Assembly (NCBI GenBank): GCA_002478115.1
Contig: DLMH01000015.1
Location: 1 to 8,402, forward strand
Source: Candidatus Acidiferrum typicum
Lineage (GTDB): Bacteria; Acidobacteriota; Terriglobia; Acidiferrales; UBA7541
DNA: 8,402 bases
Reading direction: 5' to 3'
The notes beneath the pieces were generated by a model, which saw nothing but the letters and a program-made list of their open reading frames with translations, was not told the DNA's origin and ran no database searches. Below, one piece after another: positions 1 through 6,618 of the stretch (the stretch's first letter is position 1; every line of letters begins with the position of its first letter). Both the position numbers and the translations under genes were made by a program.

Positions 1-165
1 TGACGCTGTAGTCGGTTGTGTGGCGAGAGCGCCTTGATCGATTGCCTTAGGGGTTGCTGCGGTCGGGTAGGGCGATGCGACATGCTCTACAGTGTTCGCG
101 ATCGCGCTCCCAGACATACCCACAGCCAAGAGCAAAATCAACAGTCCAGTCTTTGGAGCTTTCAT
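1..165 (-). CDS. Secreted protein of unknown function, 5' end only
   Basis: This is the first 55 codons of a minus-strand gene whose remainder lies beyond the left edge. The ATG is at 165-163, preceded by a strong Shine-Dalgarno AAGGAG (complement of 171-176) with 5 nt spacing, which fixes the start. The N-terminus is a clean signal peptide: MKAPK, a hydrophobic core GLLILLLAVGMSGSA, and a likely signal peptidase I site after SAIA at residue 23. The mature part seen so far (NTVEHVASPYPTAATPKAID...) is rich in Ala, Thr and Pro and suggests a linker or low-complexity region. No domain can be recognised from this piece. The protein is probably exported to the periplasm; its function is unknown. 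Confidence 0.75.
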   Translation of the reverse strand, partial: MKAPKTGLLILLLAVGMSGSAIANTVEHVASPYPTAATPKAIDQGALATQPTTAS

Positions 166-476
166 GGGATCTCCTTTCTGAAGGCAAAAATGAGGGGACA
201 GCTAGATGGCGTTTGTGGCACTTTACTCGTTCGGAAGTGCAATGCAATTACCCACGTGGATTAGCCCCGTCCAAAGAACCCTGGAGCACGCCGGCCCGCG
301 CGGCCTGGAGAGCGAGGGTTTGACCCGCTCAGAGGCCTAAATTCAGCCCCGCAGAATCAATAGCTATTGCACGTTCGCACTCGGACAGTCTTGCCATCTT
401 TCTGGCTTGTTCCTTCCGTTTCTTTTCACGGGCACGGACGGCCATCCGAGCGATCCGTATCCGTCTCGGCCCTTCA
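166..476. other. Gene-poor spacer upstream of the secreted protein
   Basis: No convincing gene is seen. The part next to 165 must carry the promoter of the leftward secreted-protein gene, but no pair of hexamers stands out; TTGCAT and TAAAGT elements 16 nt apart on the minus strand are only weak matches. A minus-strand open frame (329-601, 90 codons) has a basic tail, VRAREKKRKEQARKMAR, ending at 329. It could conceivably be a small basic protein, but its start lacks a ribosome binding site and its first half is antisense to the more protein-like frame at 477-686, so it is not called. Confidence 0.4.
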
Positions 477-686
477 GCGTACATCGTCACGGACGATGCA
501 AATACACCCGTACTCGCGGTAGAGACATACATTCGTGAGATGCGTGAATGGACGGCAGCAGTAAAAGCCGGAAACCCTGTGGATGACCTGATACCCGTCA
601 ACGTTCCGGCAACCGCTGAATGGGGTCACGAACTGGAACGTCGTTTAGAGTTCATTGAGAGGAAGTTACTTCCTAGTGGCGGGTAG
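477..686 (+). pseudogene. Orphan C-terminal coding fragment, unrecognised
   Basis: A plus-strand frame is open from 324 to the TAG at 684-686. From about 477 it translates to protein-like sequence: AYIVTDDANTPVLAVETYIR, then EMREWTAAVKAGNPVDDLIP, ending ERRLEFIERKLLPSGG. There is no ATG, GTG or TTG in frame before the ATG at 540, and the coding-like sequence clearly begins upstream of that ATG. I therefore read it as a gene that lost its 5' end rather than as a 48-residue gene starting at 540. No good ribosome binding site precedes 540. The family is not recognised. The alternative is a chance open frame. Confidence 0.4.
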
Positions 687-752
687 TTGTCGGTAAATCA
701 CGATTTCATTCATTGAGCGAATTCTGAGTTTAATCGCCTGATAGCGTCAGTT
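683..752. repeat. Diverged intergenic repeat, copy A
   Basis: This stretch downstream of the kinase gene shares an ordered set of blocks with 6424-6502: a dyad AAATC-NN-GATTT (695-706 here, 6436-6447 there), a 19-nt block matching at 15 positions (722-740 and 6472-6490), and CAGTT after the same 7-nt gap (748-752 and 6498-6502). Copy B has about 9 extra bases between the dyad and the 19-nt block. It encodes no evident protein. It may be a dispersed noncoding element or a recombination site relic. Confidence 0.4.
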
Positions 753-798
753 GACAATTTTGTGCAAGCAGGTCACGCATGGAAGATCGCCTTTGCAC

Positions 799-3738
799 CT
801 ATTGCAGCTTCTCGTACTCCGCTTTGGCTTCCTTCAGGATGGGGATGTCGGGGTCGGCGTCTTTCCAGAGTCCTAGGAAGTCTTGGTATGCGCTCTTCGC
901 TTTGGCGCTGTCGCCGGATAGTGCGTAGGCACGGGCAAGTTGGAGATGGGCGAGCGAGCCGAGCAGGAAGTTCCCCACAAGTCCGGAATGATCAGGGAAC
1001 TTCTGGAACTCGGCGGCCGCAGCGGCACCGTTCCGCTGGGCCAAGTAAGCCAGGCCGCGAATGTACGCGGGATACATAGCGGTTCCGGGAGGAGGGCTTC
1101 CGAGTTCGTAGGGTAGGGAGGGCTCAAGCGCGACAACCGCCCGGTCGGGTACCTGTTGCGCCATCGCAATGGATGCCTCCATCACCGGGAACCAGTACAC
1201 CTTTAGATACGTGTTCGTGGGTTCGGACTTTTGGAGCCCTTCAAAGATAGCTCTCGATTGAGCAGTCTCGCCGGTGCGCGTCAGCGCCACTGCGGCCAGG
1301 ACTTTGACATCACGCCCGGGAGCGAGCGCTAAGGCGCGGGCGACGGCTTGCCGGGCAGCAGCCACGTTGCCTAGTTCAGCCTCGCGGAGCGCCCCAAACG
1401 CGAGCCACTGGGCCGCAGTTTCTTTGGCATCCGCTCGCACAGCGGAGTCAGCGGCGCGTCGGGCAAGGTCGCGGGCTTTCTCCAAGCGGCCGTAGTAGGC
1501 CTGAGTATCGGCGTGGATGTTGAGCATCCGGTCCTCCTCACCGGGGCGGCCCGCTGCCCATGCAACTTGGCGCTCCATTTCAGCGGTATCCCGGGACAGA
1601 AATGCAAAGTAGTAAAGATCAGCCCGAACAACGAAGCCATCGAAGTTTCTCTGCTGTGCCTCCTGGAGCGTCTGCCTGGCATCCTTGAGCCGATTGACGG
1701 CGATATAGTTGGCTGCCAGGTTTCCATAGCCGTTAATCGTGGGTTCCAGCCGCAGGGACACTTCAGTCTCTGCGATCGCTTTGTCGTATTGCCCCAGAGC
1801 GTTATAGATAAAACCGAGGTTTATGTGAGGTACCATGTCCCGCGGGTAGCTTTTCGCCCAGATTTCGTAGGCTTCCGTGGCCTTCTCCACTTCGCTGGTG
1901 CCATCATCAAAGTACAAGGCGGAGATCCGGTACTTTTCCCGTTCACTGACCCGGTCACGCAAGTCATACGCCTTCTTGGCATTGTCCACGGCCAGACTCG
2001 CCTGTCCAAGATTCCCATACGAAACAGCCAGACCGGCATAGGCTATGGCGAAGTTGGGGTCGAGTTCGAGGGCCTGCTTCATGAACGGAATGGCTTCTGC
2101 GTCACCCTTGGTGCGGCCGGTCGTAACGCCCATGCTGTAAGCCTTCAGGGCTTCGAGAGAGGGCGTGGTCGCTTCCACGGGCACATCGAACTTCTGTACC
2201 GAGGCAAGCGATTCGCCCAGCCTGCCGCGCAGGCTGGTTGCTGCCGTGCTCAACGCCTTTAGCACACCCTCTTTGCTGGCCGCTTCAGCTTGTTCCTTGG
2301 CCAGCGGGTCCCCGGTGCTGCAAGCGACCGCTTCCAGGCCGATCACATACTGAGTACCGAGGCTGGAAACCGAGCCGGCCAAAATGGCCTTGCTCCCCGT
2401 GCGCACACAGAGTTCCTTGGCGACCTCGGCGGTTACGTGCTCGGTTGGCGCGTGGCCCATCAGCTTCAGCGTCGCGCTGATTTTGCGGTCGGAGAGGATG
2501 TTGAGAAACGGAGACTGTTCCAGATCGACGGCGAGGGCCTGCTTGAGGGTGCCGTCGAAGACGGGGTCGCCCGTGGTGTTGGTGAAGTCCGTGAGTACGA
2601 CCGTGTCTTTCTCAGTGAGCGGCGTAGGATTCGTCTCGGAACTCGCGGAACGCGAATGCCTGTAGAGGCCACCGGCGATGAGACCAGCGACGACGATCAC
2701 CACGGCGGGAACCAAAATCTTCCAGCGGGCGCCCGTCAATTGCCCCACCGCCGATGTCTGCGCCGAAGTAACTGCCGGCTGCTGTTTGCCACTCGATGCA
2801 CTTGAGCTTGCAGCTGGCGTTCCGGAGACGGGCTGGCGGGAATCGTCCACAGCGGCCGGAATTCCCGTCTGACTCGATTCTATCTCCCGCTTCAGGCGTT
2901 TCAGATCGGCCCGCATTTCCGCAGCAACCTGATAGCGCAGCTCGCGGTCTTTCTCCAACGCCTTATTGATGATCTCTTCCAGCTTGGGCGGAAGGTCGGG
3001 ATTCAGCCGCACCGCAGACATCGGCGTCTTATGCAGGATGGAATCGAACAAGTCGGTGGTCGTGTCTCCCCGAAATGGCAACTGGCCGGTGGCCATCTCG
3101 TACAACACCGCCCCGAAGGAGAACAGGTCAGTTCGGTTGTCGAGCTGGCGCCCGCGCGCCTGCTCCGGAGACATGTAGGCGGCCGTGCCCACCGCGGTGC
3201 CAGGATTGGTCAGTTGTGCTTCGATCGCTTCGGTACGCGTGGCCTCATTCTGGCTGCTGCCGCCCGCGGCCGTAACTTTAGCCAGGCCGAAATCGAGCAC
3301 CTTGGCGTGACCGCGCTTGGTGACGAAAATGTTCGCGGGCTTTATGTCGCGGTGGACGATGCCTTCGGAGTGAGCCGCGTCGAGCGCGTCAGCCGTCTCG
3401 ATGGCCAGCGAAAGCAGAGTTTCCAGTTCCAGCGGGCGGTTGCCGATCACGTGCTTGAGGGTCTGACCGTCGAGAAACTCCATGGCGATGAACGCTTGGC
3501 TGTCCTGCTCGCCGATGTCATAAATGGTGCAGATGTTGGGGTGGTTCAGAGCGGATGCCGCCTGGGCTTCACGCTGGAAGCGGGCTAATGCTTGTGAGTC
3601 CCTGGCCACTTCATCGGGCAAGAACTTGAGGGCTACAAAGCGATGGAGCCGGGTGTCCTCAGCCTTGTAGACCACACCCATGCCGCCGCCTCCGAGCTTC
3701 TCGGTGATGCGGTAGTGTGAGATGGTCTGGCCGATCAT
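799..3738 (-). CDS. Receptor-like Ser/Thr protein kinase with TolB-like and TPR domains
   Basis: The product is a 979-residue PknB-type (Hanks) kinase that phosphorylates Ser/Thr of partner proteins. The kinase domain spans about residues 9-285: glycine loop GGGGMGVV (16-23), ATP-binding Lys38 in VALK, a likely C-helix Glu57, catalytic HRDIKPAN (129-136, Asp131), Mg-binding DFG (149-151), and activation-segment end SPE (190-192). A Ser/Ala/Gln-rich linker (about 288-336) leads to one membrane helix (341-359). The outer half begins with a TolB/FlgO-like segment (about 378-515, [14 protein letters not shown]) and continues as tetratricopeptide repeats from about 525 to the end, presumably a protein-binding sensor region outside the membrane. 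The ATG at 3738 is chosen because homologues begin [11 protein letters not shown]; an in-frame TTG at 3747 would add only three residues and overlaps the likely transcription start. There is no Shine-Dalgarno, in keeping with a leaderless mRNA. All catalytic residues are present. Confidence 0.95.
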   Translation of the reverse strand: MIGQTISHYRITEKLGGGGMGVVYKAEDTRLHRFVALKFLPDEVARDSQALARFQREAQAASALNHPNICTIYDIGEQDSQAFIAMEFLDGQTLKHVIGNRPLELETLLSLAIETADALDAAHSEGIVHRDIKPANIFVTKRGHAKVLDFGLAKVTAAGGSSQNEATRTEAIEAQLTNPGTAVGTAAYMSPEQARGRQLDNRTDLFSFGAVLYEMATGQLPFRGDTTTDLFDSILHKTPMSAVRLNPDLPPKLEEIINKALEKDRELRYQVAAEMRADLKRLKREIESSQTGIPAAVDDSRQPVSGTPAASSSASSGKQQPAVTSAQTSAVGQLTGARWKILVPAVVIVVAGLIAGGLYRHSRSASSETNPTPLTEKDTVVLTDFTNTTGDPVFDGTLKQALAVDLEQSPFLNILSDRKISATLKLMGHAPTEHVTAEVAKELCVRTGSKAILAGSVSSLGTQYVIGLEAVACSTGDPLAKEQAEAASKEGVLKALSTAATSLRGRLGESLASVQKFDVPVEATTPSLEALKAYSMGVTTGRTKGDAEAIPFMKQALELDPNFAIAYAGLAVSYGNLGQASLAVDNAKKAYDLRDRVSEREKYRISALYFDDGTSEVEKATEAYEIWAKSYPRDMVPHINLGFIYNALGQYDKAIAETEVSLRLEPTINGYGNLAANYIAVNRLKDARQTLQEAQQRNFDGFVVRADLYYFAFLSRDTAEMERQVAWAAGRPGEEDRMLNIHADTQAYYGRLEKARDLARRAADSAVRADAKETAAQWLAFGALREAELGNVAAARQAVARALALAPGRDVKVLAAVALTRTGETAQSRAIFEGLQKSEPTNTYLKVYWFPVMEASIAMAQQVPDRAVVALEPSLPYELGSPPPGTAMYPAYIRGLAYLAQRNGAAAAAEFQKFPDHSGLVGNFLLGSLAHLQLARAYALSGDSAKAKSAYQDFLGLWKDADPDIPILKEAKAEYEKLQ

Positions 3739-3804
3739 CAGGGGCAAATCTTACGCGGGCGAAACGGGGCAAGTCAACGAAGGCCATGGGATGGCAGTGG
3801 CTCA
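3683..3804. repeat. Duplicated kinase start and promoter, copy 1
   Basis: This segment (first 19 codons, promoter and about 30 bp further upstream) is repeated at 6303-6418. A 37-bp core is identical (3719-3755 and 6333-6369). Similarity continues with small gaps past the -35 box into TGGCAGTGGCTC here and TGGCGGTGGCTC in copy 2. It belongs to the intact kinase gene. Confidence 0.85.
3736..3777 (-). promoter_or_regulatory. Kinase promoter, probably leaderless
   Basis: Read on the minus strand: a -35 hexamer TTGACT (3777-3772), an 18-nt spacer, a -10 hexamer TAAGAT (3753-3748), then 9 nt to the ATG (3738-3736). Sigma-70-type transcription usually starts about 7 nt after the -10, so the mRNA would begin at or next to the start codon. 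The lack of a Shine-Dalgarno agrees. Both hexamers and the 9-nt gap are conserved in the second copy at 6350-6390, where the spacer is 17 nt, which supports functional constraint or recent duplication. Confidence 0.6.
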
Positions 3805-3830
3805 ACAGATCAGTTGTTGAAAAACCCATT

Positions 3831-3888
3831 GCACAAGTTTGTGCTTTCCTTTCGCCCGTCTGGCGAAACAAAAGGCGCAAGCTTGTGC
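3831..3888. repeat. 58-bp compound palindrome upstream of the kinase
   Basis: Three nested dyads share nearly one centre. The outer ones are GCACAA-GT-TTGTGC (3831-3844) and GCGCAA-GC-TTGTGC (3875-3888, one mismatch), with centres 44 bp apart. Exactly between them is TTTCGCC-CGTCT-GGCGAAA (3850-3868). Because the outer units are themselves palindromic and related, the whole stretch is also an imperfect 58-bp inverted repeat. It lies about 55 bp upstream of the kinase -35 box. It could be a pair of operators for a dimeric regulator about four helical turns apart, a REP- or MITE-like element, or a structured RNA hairpin. Confidence 0.6.
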
Positions 3889-3942
3889 TAACGCCTGCTA
3901 ACAGAAGTTACCTCTTCCACCTTTCCGTGTGAGCAAAGAGAA

Positions 3943-3970
3943 GCCGCTCGAATCGAGGGACCCGAGCGGC
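3943..3970 (-). terminator. Orphan terminator-like hairpin after the Ig-like relic
   Basis: The arms GCCGCTCG (3943-3950) and CGAGCGGC (3963-3970) pair perfectly over 8 GC-rich bases with a 12-nt loop. On the minus strand the stem is followed by the pyrimidine-rich run TTCTCTTTG. It sits 22 nt after the stop codon of the Ig-like fragment at 3993-4133, the expected place for that gene's intrinsic terminator. It would also insulate the kinase promoter from leftward read-through. The T-run is interrupted, so strength is uncertain. Confidence 0.5.
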
Positions 3971-3992
3971 AATTCTGACGCAGCCAGACCCG

Positions 3993-4133
3993 TTACTTCT
4001 GCACAACCTGCTTCAGTGCCTTCGACGTGCTGCCCTCGAAGTTCAAGTCGCCGCCGTATACCGCAGTAATCAGGTTCATGCCCACCGGCAGCGCCGAGGT
4101 AAACAGAGTTTCCCTTGGCGTTTCCGCATACCC
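3993..4133 (-). pseudogene. C-terminal relic of a bacterial Ig-like (Big_3) repeat protein
   Basis: The minus-strand frame ending at TAA 3995-3993 reads TSALPVGMNLITAVYGGD, then LNFEGSTSKALKQVVQK and stop. This is the hallmark end of group 3 bacterial Ig-like domains (family pattern: TSALPVGTHSITAVYGGD.NF.GSTS). In-frame sequence stops at a TAG (4136-4134). The preceding family motif appears in a neighbouring frame as GNAKGNS, which suggests a 1-base frameshift around 4100-4110. Only about 40 of the usual 80-90 residues of one domain survive, with no start codon or export signal. Parent proteins are large secreted or surface proteins with tandem Ig domains. The relic occupies the region just upstream of the divergent S9 peptidase gene. 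Confidence 0.7.
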
Positions 4134-4144
4134 CTACCGAGCCA

Positions 4145-4182
4145 GTTCGAAGTAAAATTCGTGGGGTCCGCGAATTTCGAAC
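4145..4182. promoter_or_regulatory. Inverted repeat upstream of the S9 peptidase gene
   Basis: The arms GTTCGAA-(5 nt)-ATTCG (4145-4161) and CGAATTTCGAAC (4171-4182) pair as a 12-bp stem with a 5-nt bulge and a 9-nt loop. It lies 35 bp before the peptidase start codon, within the likely promoter or 5' leader. It could be an operator or an RNA hairpin; no clear -35/-10 pair was found nearby to decide. Confidence 0.35.
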
Positions 4183-4217
4183 TTTACTCCAAACATTATT
4201 TCTCGCGAGGTCAAGAA

Positions 4218-6176
4218 ATGAAACATCTGCGTCTGATTGCCGCGGTTTTGCTGGTACTGCTGTTCCCGACGCTCTTGCTGGCACAATCCACCGGTCCAGA
4301 TGATCGCCAGATCACCAATCCGCAATCCATCATCTCGGCTTCAAATTCAAAGGCCCGTCCGGTTCCAATTGACGACCTGTACTTCACGCGATCGGTTTCC
4401 AATGCCTCATGGTCGCCGGATGGAAAAGAAATCCTGTTCACCACCAACATGGCGGGCCGCCCGAATCTATGGAAGATCAGCTCGGCAGGCGGTTGGCCCA
4501 TCCAGTTGGTTCAGTCGGACGAGCGGCAGTACGCTGGCACATGGTCACCGGACGGGAAGTGGATTGTCTACCAGCAGGATACTGGCGGCAACGAACTGTG
4601 GGATATTTTCGCGGTTCCGAGCGATGGGGGCGAGGTCGTCAACCTGACCGCTACACCGGACGTCCGCGAAGAGTCCCCGCGTTGGTCGCCCGACGGCAAG
4701 ACGATAGCGCTGAATTACAAGCCGAAGGAAGGGACTGTTTACGATCTCGCACTCCTGGGCTGGGCGACCCATCAAGTTCGCAAACTGACGCACGAAGAAA
4801 CTCCGAATCATTCCTGGAGTTCCGTGGCGTGGAGTTCCGATGGAAAAACTTTGTATGCCAATCGGGTTGAAGTAAGTTTCACGGACGCCGATGTCTATGC
4901 CGTGGATGTGGCCAGCGGAAAGACGACGAATCTGACTCCCCATGAAGGCAAAGTTGTGAATTTTGCTTCATCTTTATCGCCCGACGGAAAGACCCTGTTG
5001 ATTACCAGCAATGGGAAGGGCGGATACCAGAACGTCGCGCTCTTGGATATTGCCACTAGAAAATCGACTTGGGTCACAGATACTAAGTGGGAGGCAAGCT
5101 CGGGAGACTTTTCTCCGAGCGGAGACTCCTTCACGTATAGGCTCAACGCGGACGGCCTCACCGAAGTCTACCTCGTGAATGCTGCAACCATGCGCGCCGA
5201 AAAACTTTCCCTGCAGGAGGGGCTCAACGACTTCGCCGCCCATCCAAATTCATTTTCCCCTTCGGGCAATCGTTTGCTGCTCTCGCATGAGAGTTCGGTT
5301 CAGCCCGGCGATTTCTGGGTCTATGACATCGCGTCCCGAAGCGCGAATCGCTTCACGCATACCGCGATTGCCAGCCTGAATTCAGCGCCGATGCCAGAGT
5401 CGCAGATTGTCCACTACAAAACTTTCGATGGGAAAACCATTAGCGCGCTAATGTGGGTGCCATTCAATTTGAAGCGCGACGGCTCAAATCCTGCGCTGGT
5501 GTTGCCTCACGGAGGGCCGACAGGGCAGGTTCTGGATTACTGGAGCCCACGTGTGGCGGCGCTGGTCTCGCGCGGCTACATCTGCATTGCGCCCAACGTG
5601 CGGGGATCGACCGGATACGGAATGGATTTTCAACGAGCCAATTACCAGGATCTGGGCGGCGGAGACCTGCAGGACGAAGTGTACGCAACCAAGTTCCTGC
5701 AGGCCACCGGTTACGTCGATCCCAGGAAGATCGGAATCACGGGGGGCTCCTATGGCGGGTTTATGACGCTGATGGCGATTGGCAAGACTCCCGACATCTG
5801 GGCGGCGGGGGTGGAACTGTTCGGCATTATCGACTGGATGACCATGCTCCAGCATTCCGACCCGGAGCTGCAGCAGTATGAGAAAAGTCTTCTGGGAGAT
5901 CCCGTCAAAGATAAAAAAATGTACGACGCGGCCTCACCCATTAGTTTCATCCACAACGTAAAGGCTCCGCTGCTGGTTTTGCAGGGCGATAACGATCCGC
6001 GCGTGCCGAAAGAAGAAGCCGTTCAAGTCGTCGATCTGTTGAAGAACGACGGCAAGATTGTGGACGCACATTACTATGCAAACGAGGGCCATGGATTTGC
6101 AAAAAGAGAAAACCAGATCGACGCGATTCATCGCACGGTGGACTGGTTCGATAGGTACTTGAAGGGCGCTCAGTGA
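4218..6176 (+). CDS. Secreted S9-family serine peptidase (prolyl oligopeptidase / acylaminoacyl-peptidase type)
   Basis: The product is a 652-residue exported enzyme that cleaves short peptides or removes N-terminal residues. It has a signal peptide (MKHLRLIAAVLLVLLFPTLL, cleavage near AQ at 22-23). A seven-bladed PD40/TolB-type propeller follows (about 50-395), marked by repeated SPDG or SPSG turns at about residues 66, 110, 157, 254, 299 and 347 and a SSDG at 206. The C-terminal alpha/beta-hydrolase domain (about 400-652) carries HGGP (431-434, oxyanion region), the nucleophile in GGSYGG (Ser511), Asp593 in GDNDPRVP and His625 in NEGHGF. The ATG at 4218 is chosen over a GTG at 4161 because the sequence AGG/GAGG at 4206-4210 gives a ribosome binding site with 7 nt spacing and the signal peptide begins right there. 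The gene diverges from the kinase. The family member is not determined (DPP-like or acylaminoacyl peptidase). It appears intact. Confidence 0.95.
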   Translation: MKHLRLIAAVLLVLLFPTLLLAQSTGPDDRQITNPQSIISASNSKARPVPIDDLYFTRSVSNASWSPDGKEILFTTNMAGRPNLWKISSAGGWPIQLVQSDERQYAGTWSPDGKWIVYQQDTGGNELWDIFAVPSDGGEVVNLTATPDVREESPRWSPDGKTIALNYKPKEGTVYDLALLGWATHQVRKLTHEETPNHSWSSVAWSSDGKTLYANRVEVSFTDADVYAVDVASGKTTNLTPHEGKVVNFASSLSPDGKTLLITSNGKGGYQNVALLDIATRKSTWVTDTKWEASSGDFSPSGDSFTYRLNADGLTEVYLVNAATMRAEKLSLQEGLNDFAAHPNSFSPSGNRLLLSHESSVQPGDFWVYDIASRSANRFTHTAIASLNSAPMPESQIVHYKTFDGKTISALMWVPFNLKRDGSNPALVLPHGGPTGQVLDYWSPRVAALVSRGYICIAPNVRGSTGYGMDFQRANYQDLGGGDLQDEVYATKFLQATGYVDPRKIGITGGSYGGFMTLMAIGKTPDIWAAGVELFGIIDWMTMLQHSDPELQQYEKSLLGDPVKDKKMYDAASPISFIHNVKAPLLVLQGDNDPRVPKEEAVQVVDLLKNDGKIVDAHYYANEGHGFAKRENQIDAIHRTVDWFDRYLKGAQ

Positions 6177-6193
6177 GTGCAAGTCCGCGGCGC

Positions 6194-6352
6194 CTACGCT
6201 CCATCAACATGGCGCCAGGAACAAAGCGGGAGCCATCCACGGAGCCGGCTGAGCACGGAACCGGCTGAGGAGATCGGCGCGAAGGGCGCGAGGCGCCCCC
6301 CACCGCCCAGCTTCTCGACGATGCGATAGTGCGAGATGGTCTGGCCGATCAT
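6194..6352 (-). pseudogene. Broken second kinase start: 19 kinase codons fused to unrelated sequence
   Basis: From the ATG at 6352 the minus strand encodes [19 protein letters not shown], differing from the intact kinase at one residue (Val for Thr at position 12), and then leaves homology exactly in the glycine loop. The frame continues for 33 unrelated residues (RLAPFAPISSAGSVLSR...) to TAG at 6196-6194, giving a 52-residue chimera with no kinase function. The breakpoint lies in a G/C-rich run (6296-6301). The promoter upstream looks intact, so the chimera and RNA antisense to the 3' end of the peptidase gene could still be made. The rest of the second kinase is absent from the window. Confidence 0.75.
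6238..6269. repeat. 16-bp tandem duplication beside the kinase vestige
   Basis: Two adjacent 16-bp units, CACGGAGCCGGCTGAG and CACGGAACCGGCTGAG, differ at one base. They lie in the non-homologous part of the chimeric frame, about 35 bp from the breakpoint. They may mark replication slippage or the end of an inserted piece. Confidence 0.6.
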
Positions 6353-6418
6353 CAGGGGCAAATCTTACGTGGGCTGAGCAGGCAAGTCAATGAAAGCGAA
6401 GGGGTTGGCGGTGGCTCG
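6303..6418. repeat. Duplicated kinase start and promoter, copy 2
   Basis: This is the partner of 3683-3804. Identity is perfect over 37 bp (6333-6369) and remains high through the -35 box and about 30 bp beyond. Because the non-coding flank is shared as well as the codons, this copy comes from duplication of a kinase locus (this one or a close paralogue), not from convergent coding sequence. Confidence 0.85.
6350..6390 (-). promoter_or_regulatory. Promoter of the vestigial kinase copy
   Basis: The minus strand carries TTGACT (6390-6385), a 17-nt spacer, TAAGAT (6367-6362) and 9 nt to the ATG (6352-6350). Both hexamers and the -10 to ATG distance match the intact kinase promoter; the spacer is one base shorter, the sigma-70 optimum. 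If active it would transcribe leftward, antisense to the 3' end of the S9 peptidase gene. Confidence 0.5.
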
Positions 6419-6423
6419 AAAGG

Positions 6424-6502
6424 ATGGTTGGCGATAAATCTCGATTTCGCTCACCGACCCCGTCGAGGGGGTTTTGAGCGTAAACGCCTGGTTACAACAG
6501 TT
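6424..6502. repeat. Diverged intergenic repeat, copy B
   Basis: Partner of 683-752, with the AAATC-TC-GATTT dyad at 6436-6447, the 19-nt block at 6472-6490 and CAGTT at 6498-6502. The extra bases between dyad and block form a small hairpin (ACCCC 6457-6461, GGGGT 6468-6472). The copy lies just upstream of the vestigial kinase promoter. Confidence 0.4.
6457..6475 (+). terminator. Weak terminator-like hairpin
   Basis: A 5-bp stem ACCCC/GGGGT with a 6-nt loop ends in TTTT on the plus strand (6472-6475). It is the only terminator-like structure on the plus strand after the peptidase stop codon at 6176, but it is short and almost 300 bp away, so the link to that gene is doubtful. Confidence 0.25.
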
Positions 6503-6618
6503 ATCCGCAAATGGTTCTCACGAGGAATTCCTTCTCGGCACATCAGGGCTGCCCTGGGTTATGGGCAAGCTTCAACCCGCGTTCCCACTCTAGAAGGGAT
6601 AGCTCGCTTCATGTCTGA
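6503..6618. other. Spacer between convergent genes, no gene seen
   Basis: It holds the small palindrome CAGGGC-T-GCCCTG (6544-6556) and a GGGTT/AACCC pair (6556-6560, 6574-6578) without a T-run. A plus-strand open frame crosses it (6329-6655), but its start is antisense to the kinase vestige and its end antisense to the TPR gene, so it is taken as chance. Confidence 0.4.

Noticed and set aside
329..601. Minus-strand 90-codon frame with a basic tail
   Set aside because: There is no ribosome binding site, and its first half is antisense to the more protein-like frame at 477-686. It was left uncalled but mentioned as an alternative.
751..781. Plus-strand TTGACA at 751-756 as a promoter
   Set aside because: No -10-like hexamer lies 16-18 nt downstream, and no plus-strand gene follows.
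1513..2262. Plus-strand 249-codon open frame inside the kinase gene
   Set aside because: It is antisense to well-conserved TPR coding sequence; high-GC genes commonly leave such long open complementary frames.
4161..4217. Longer S9 peptidase start at GTG 4161
   Set aside because: It would place 19 polar residues before a normal signal peptide and lacks a ribosome binding site; the ATG at 4218 has both.
6189..6216. GGCGCC inverted repeat after the peptidase stop as a terminator
   Set aside because: The 6-bp arms are separated by 16 nt and followed by no T-run; each arm is also self-palindromic.
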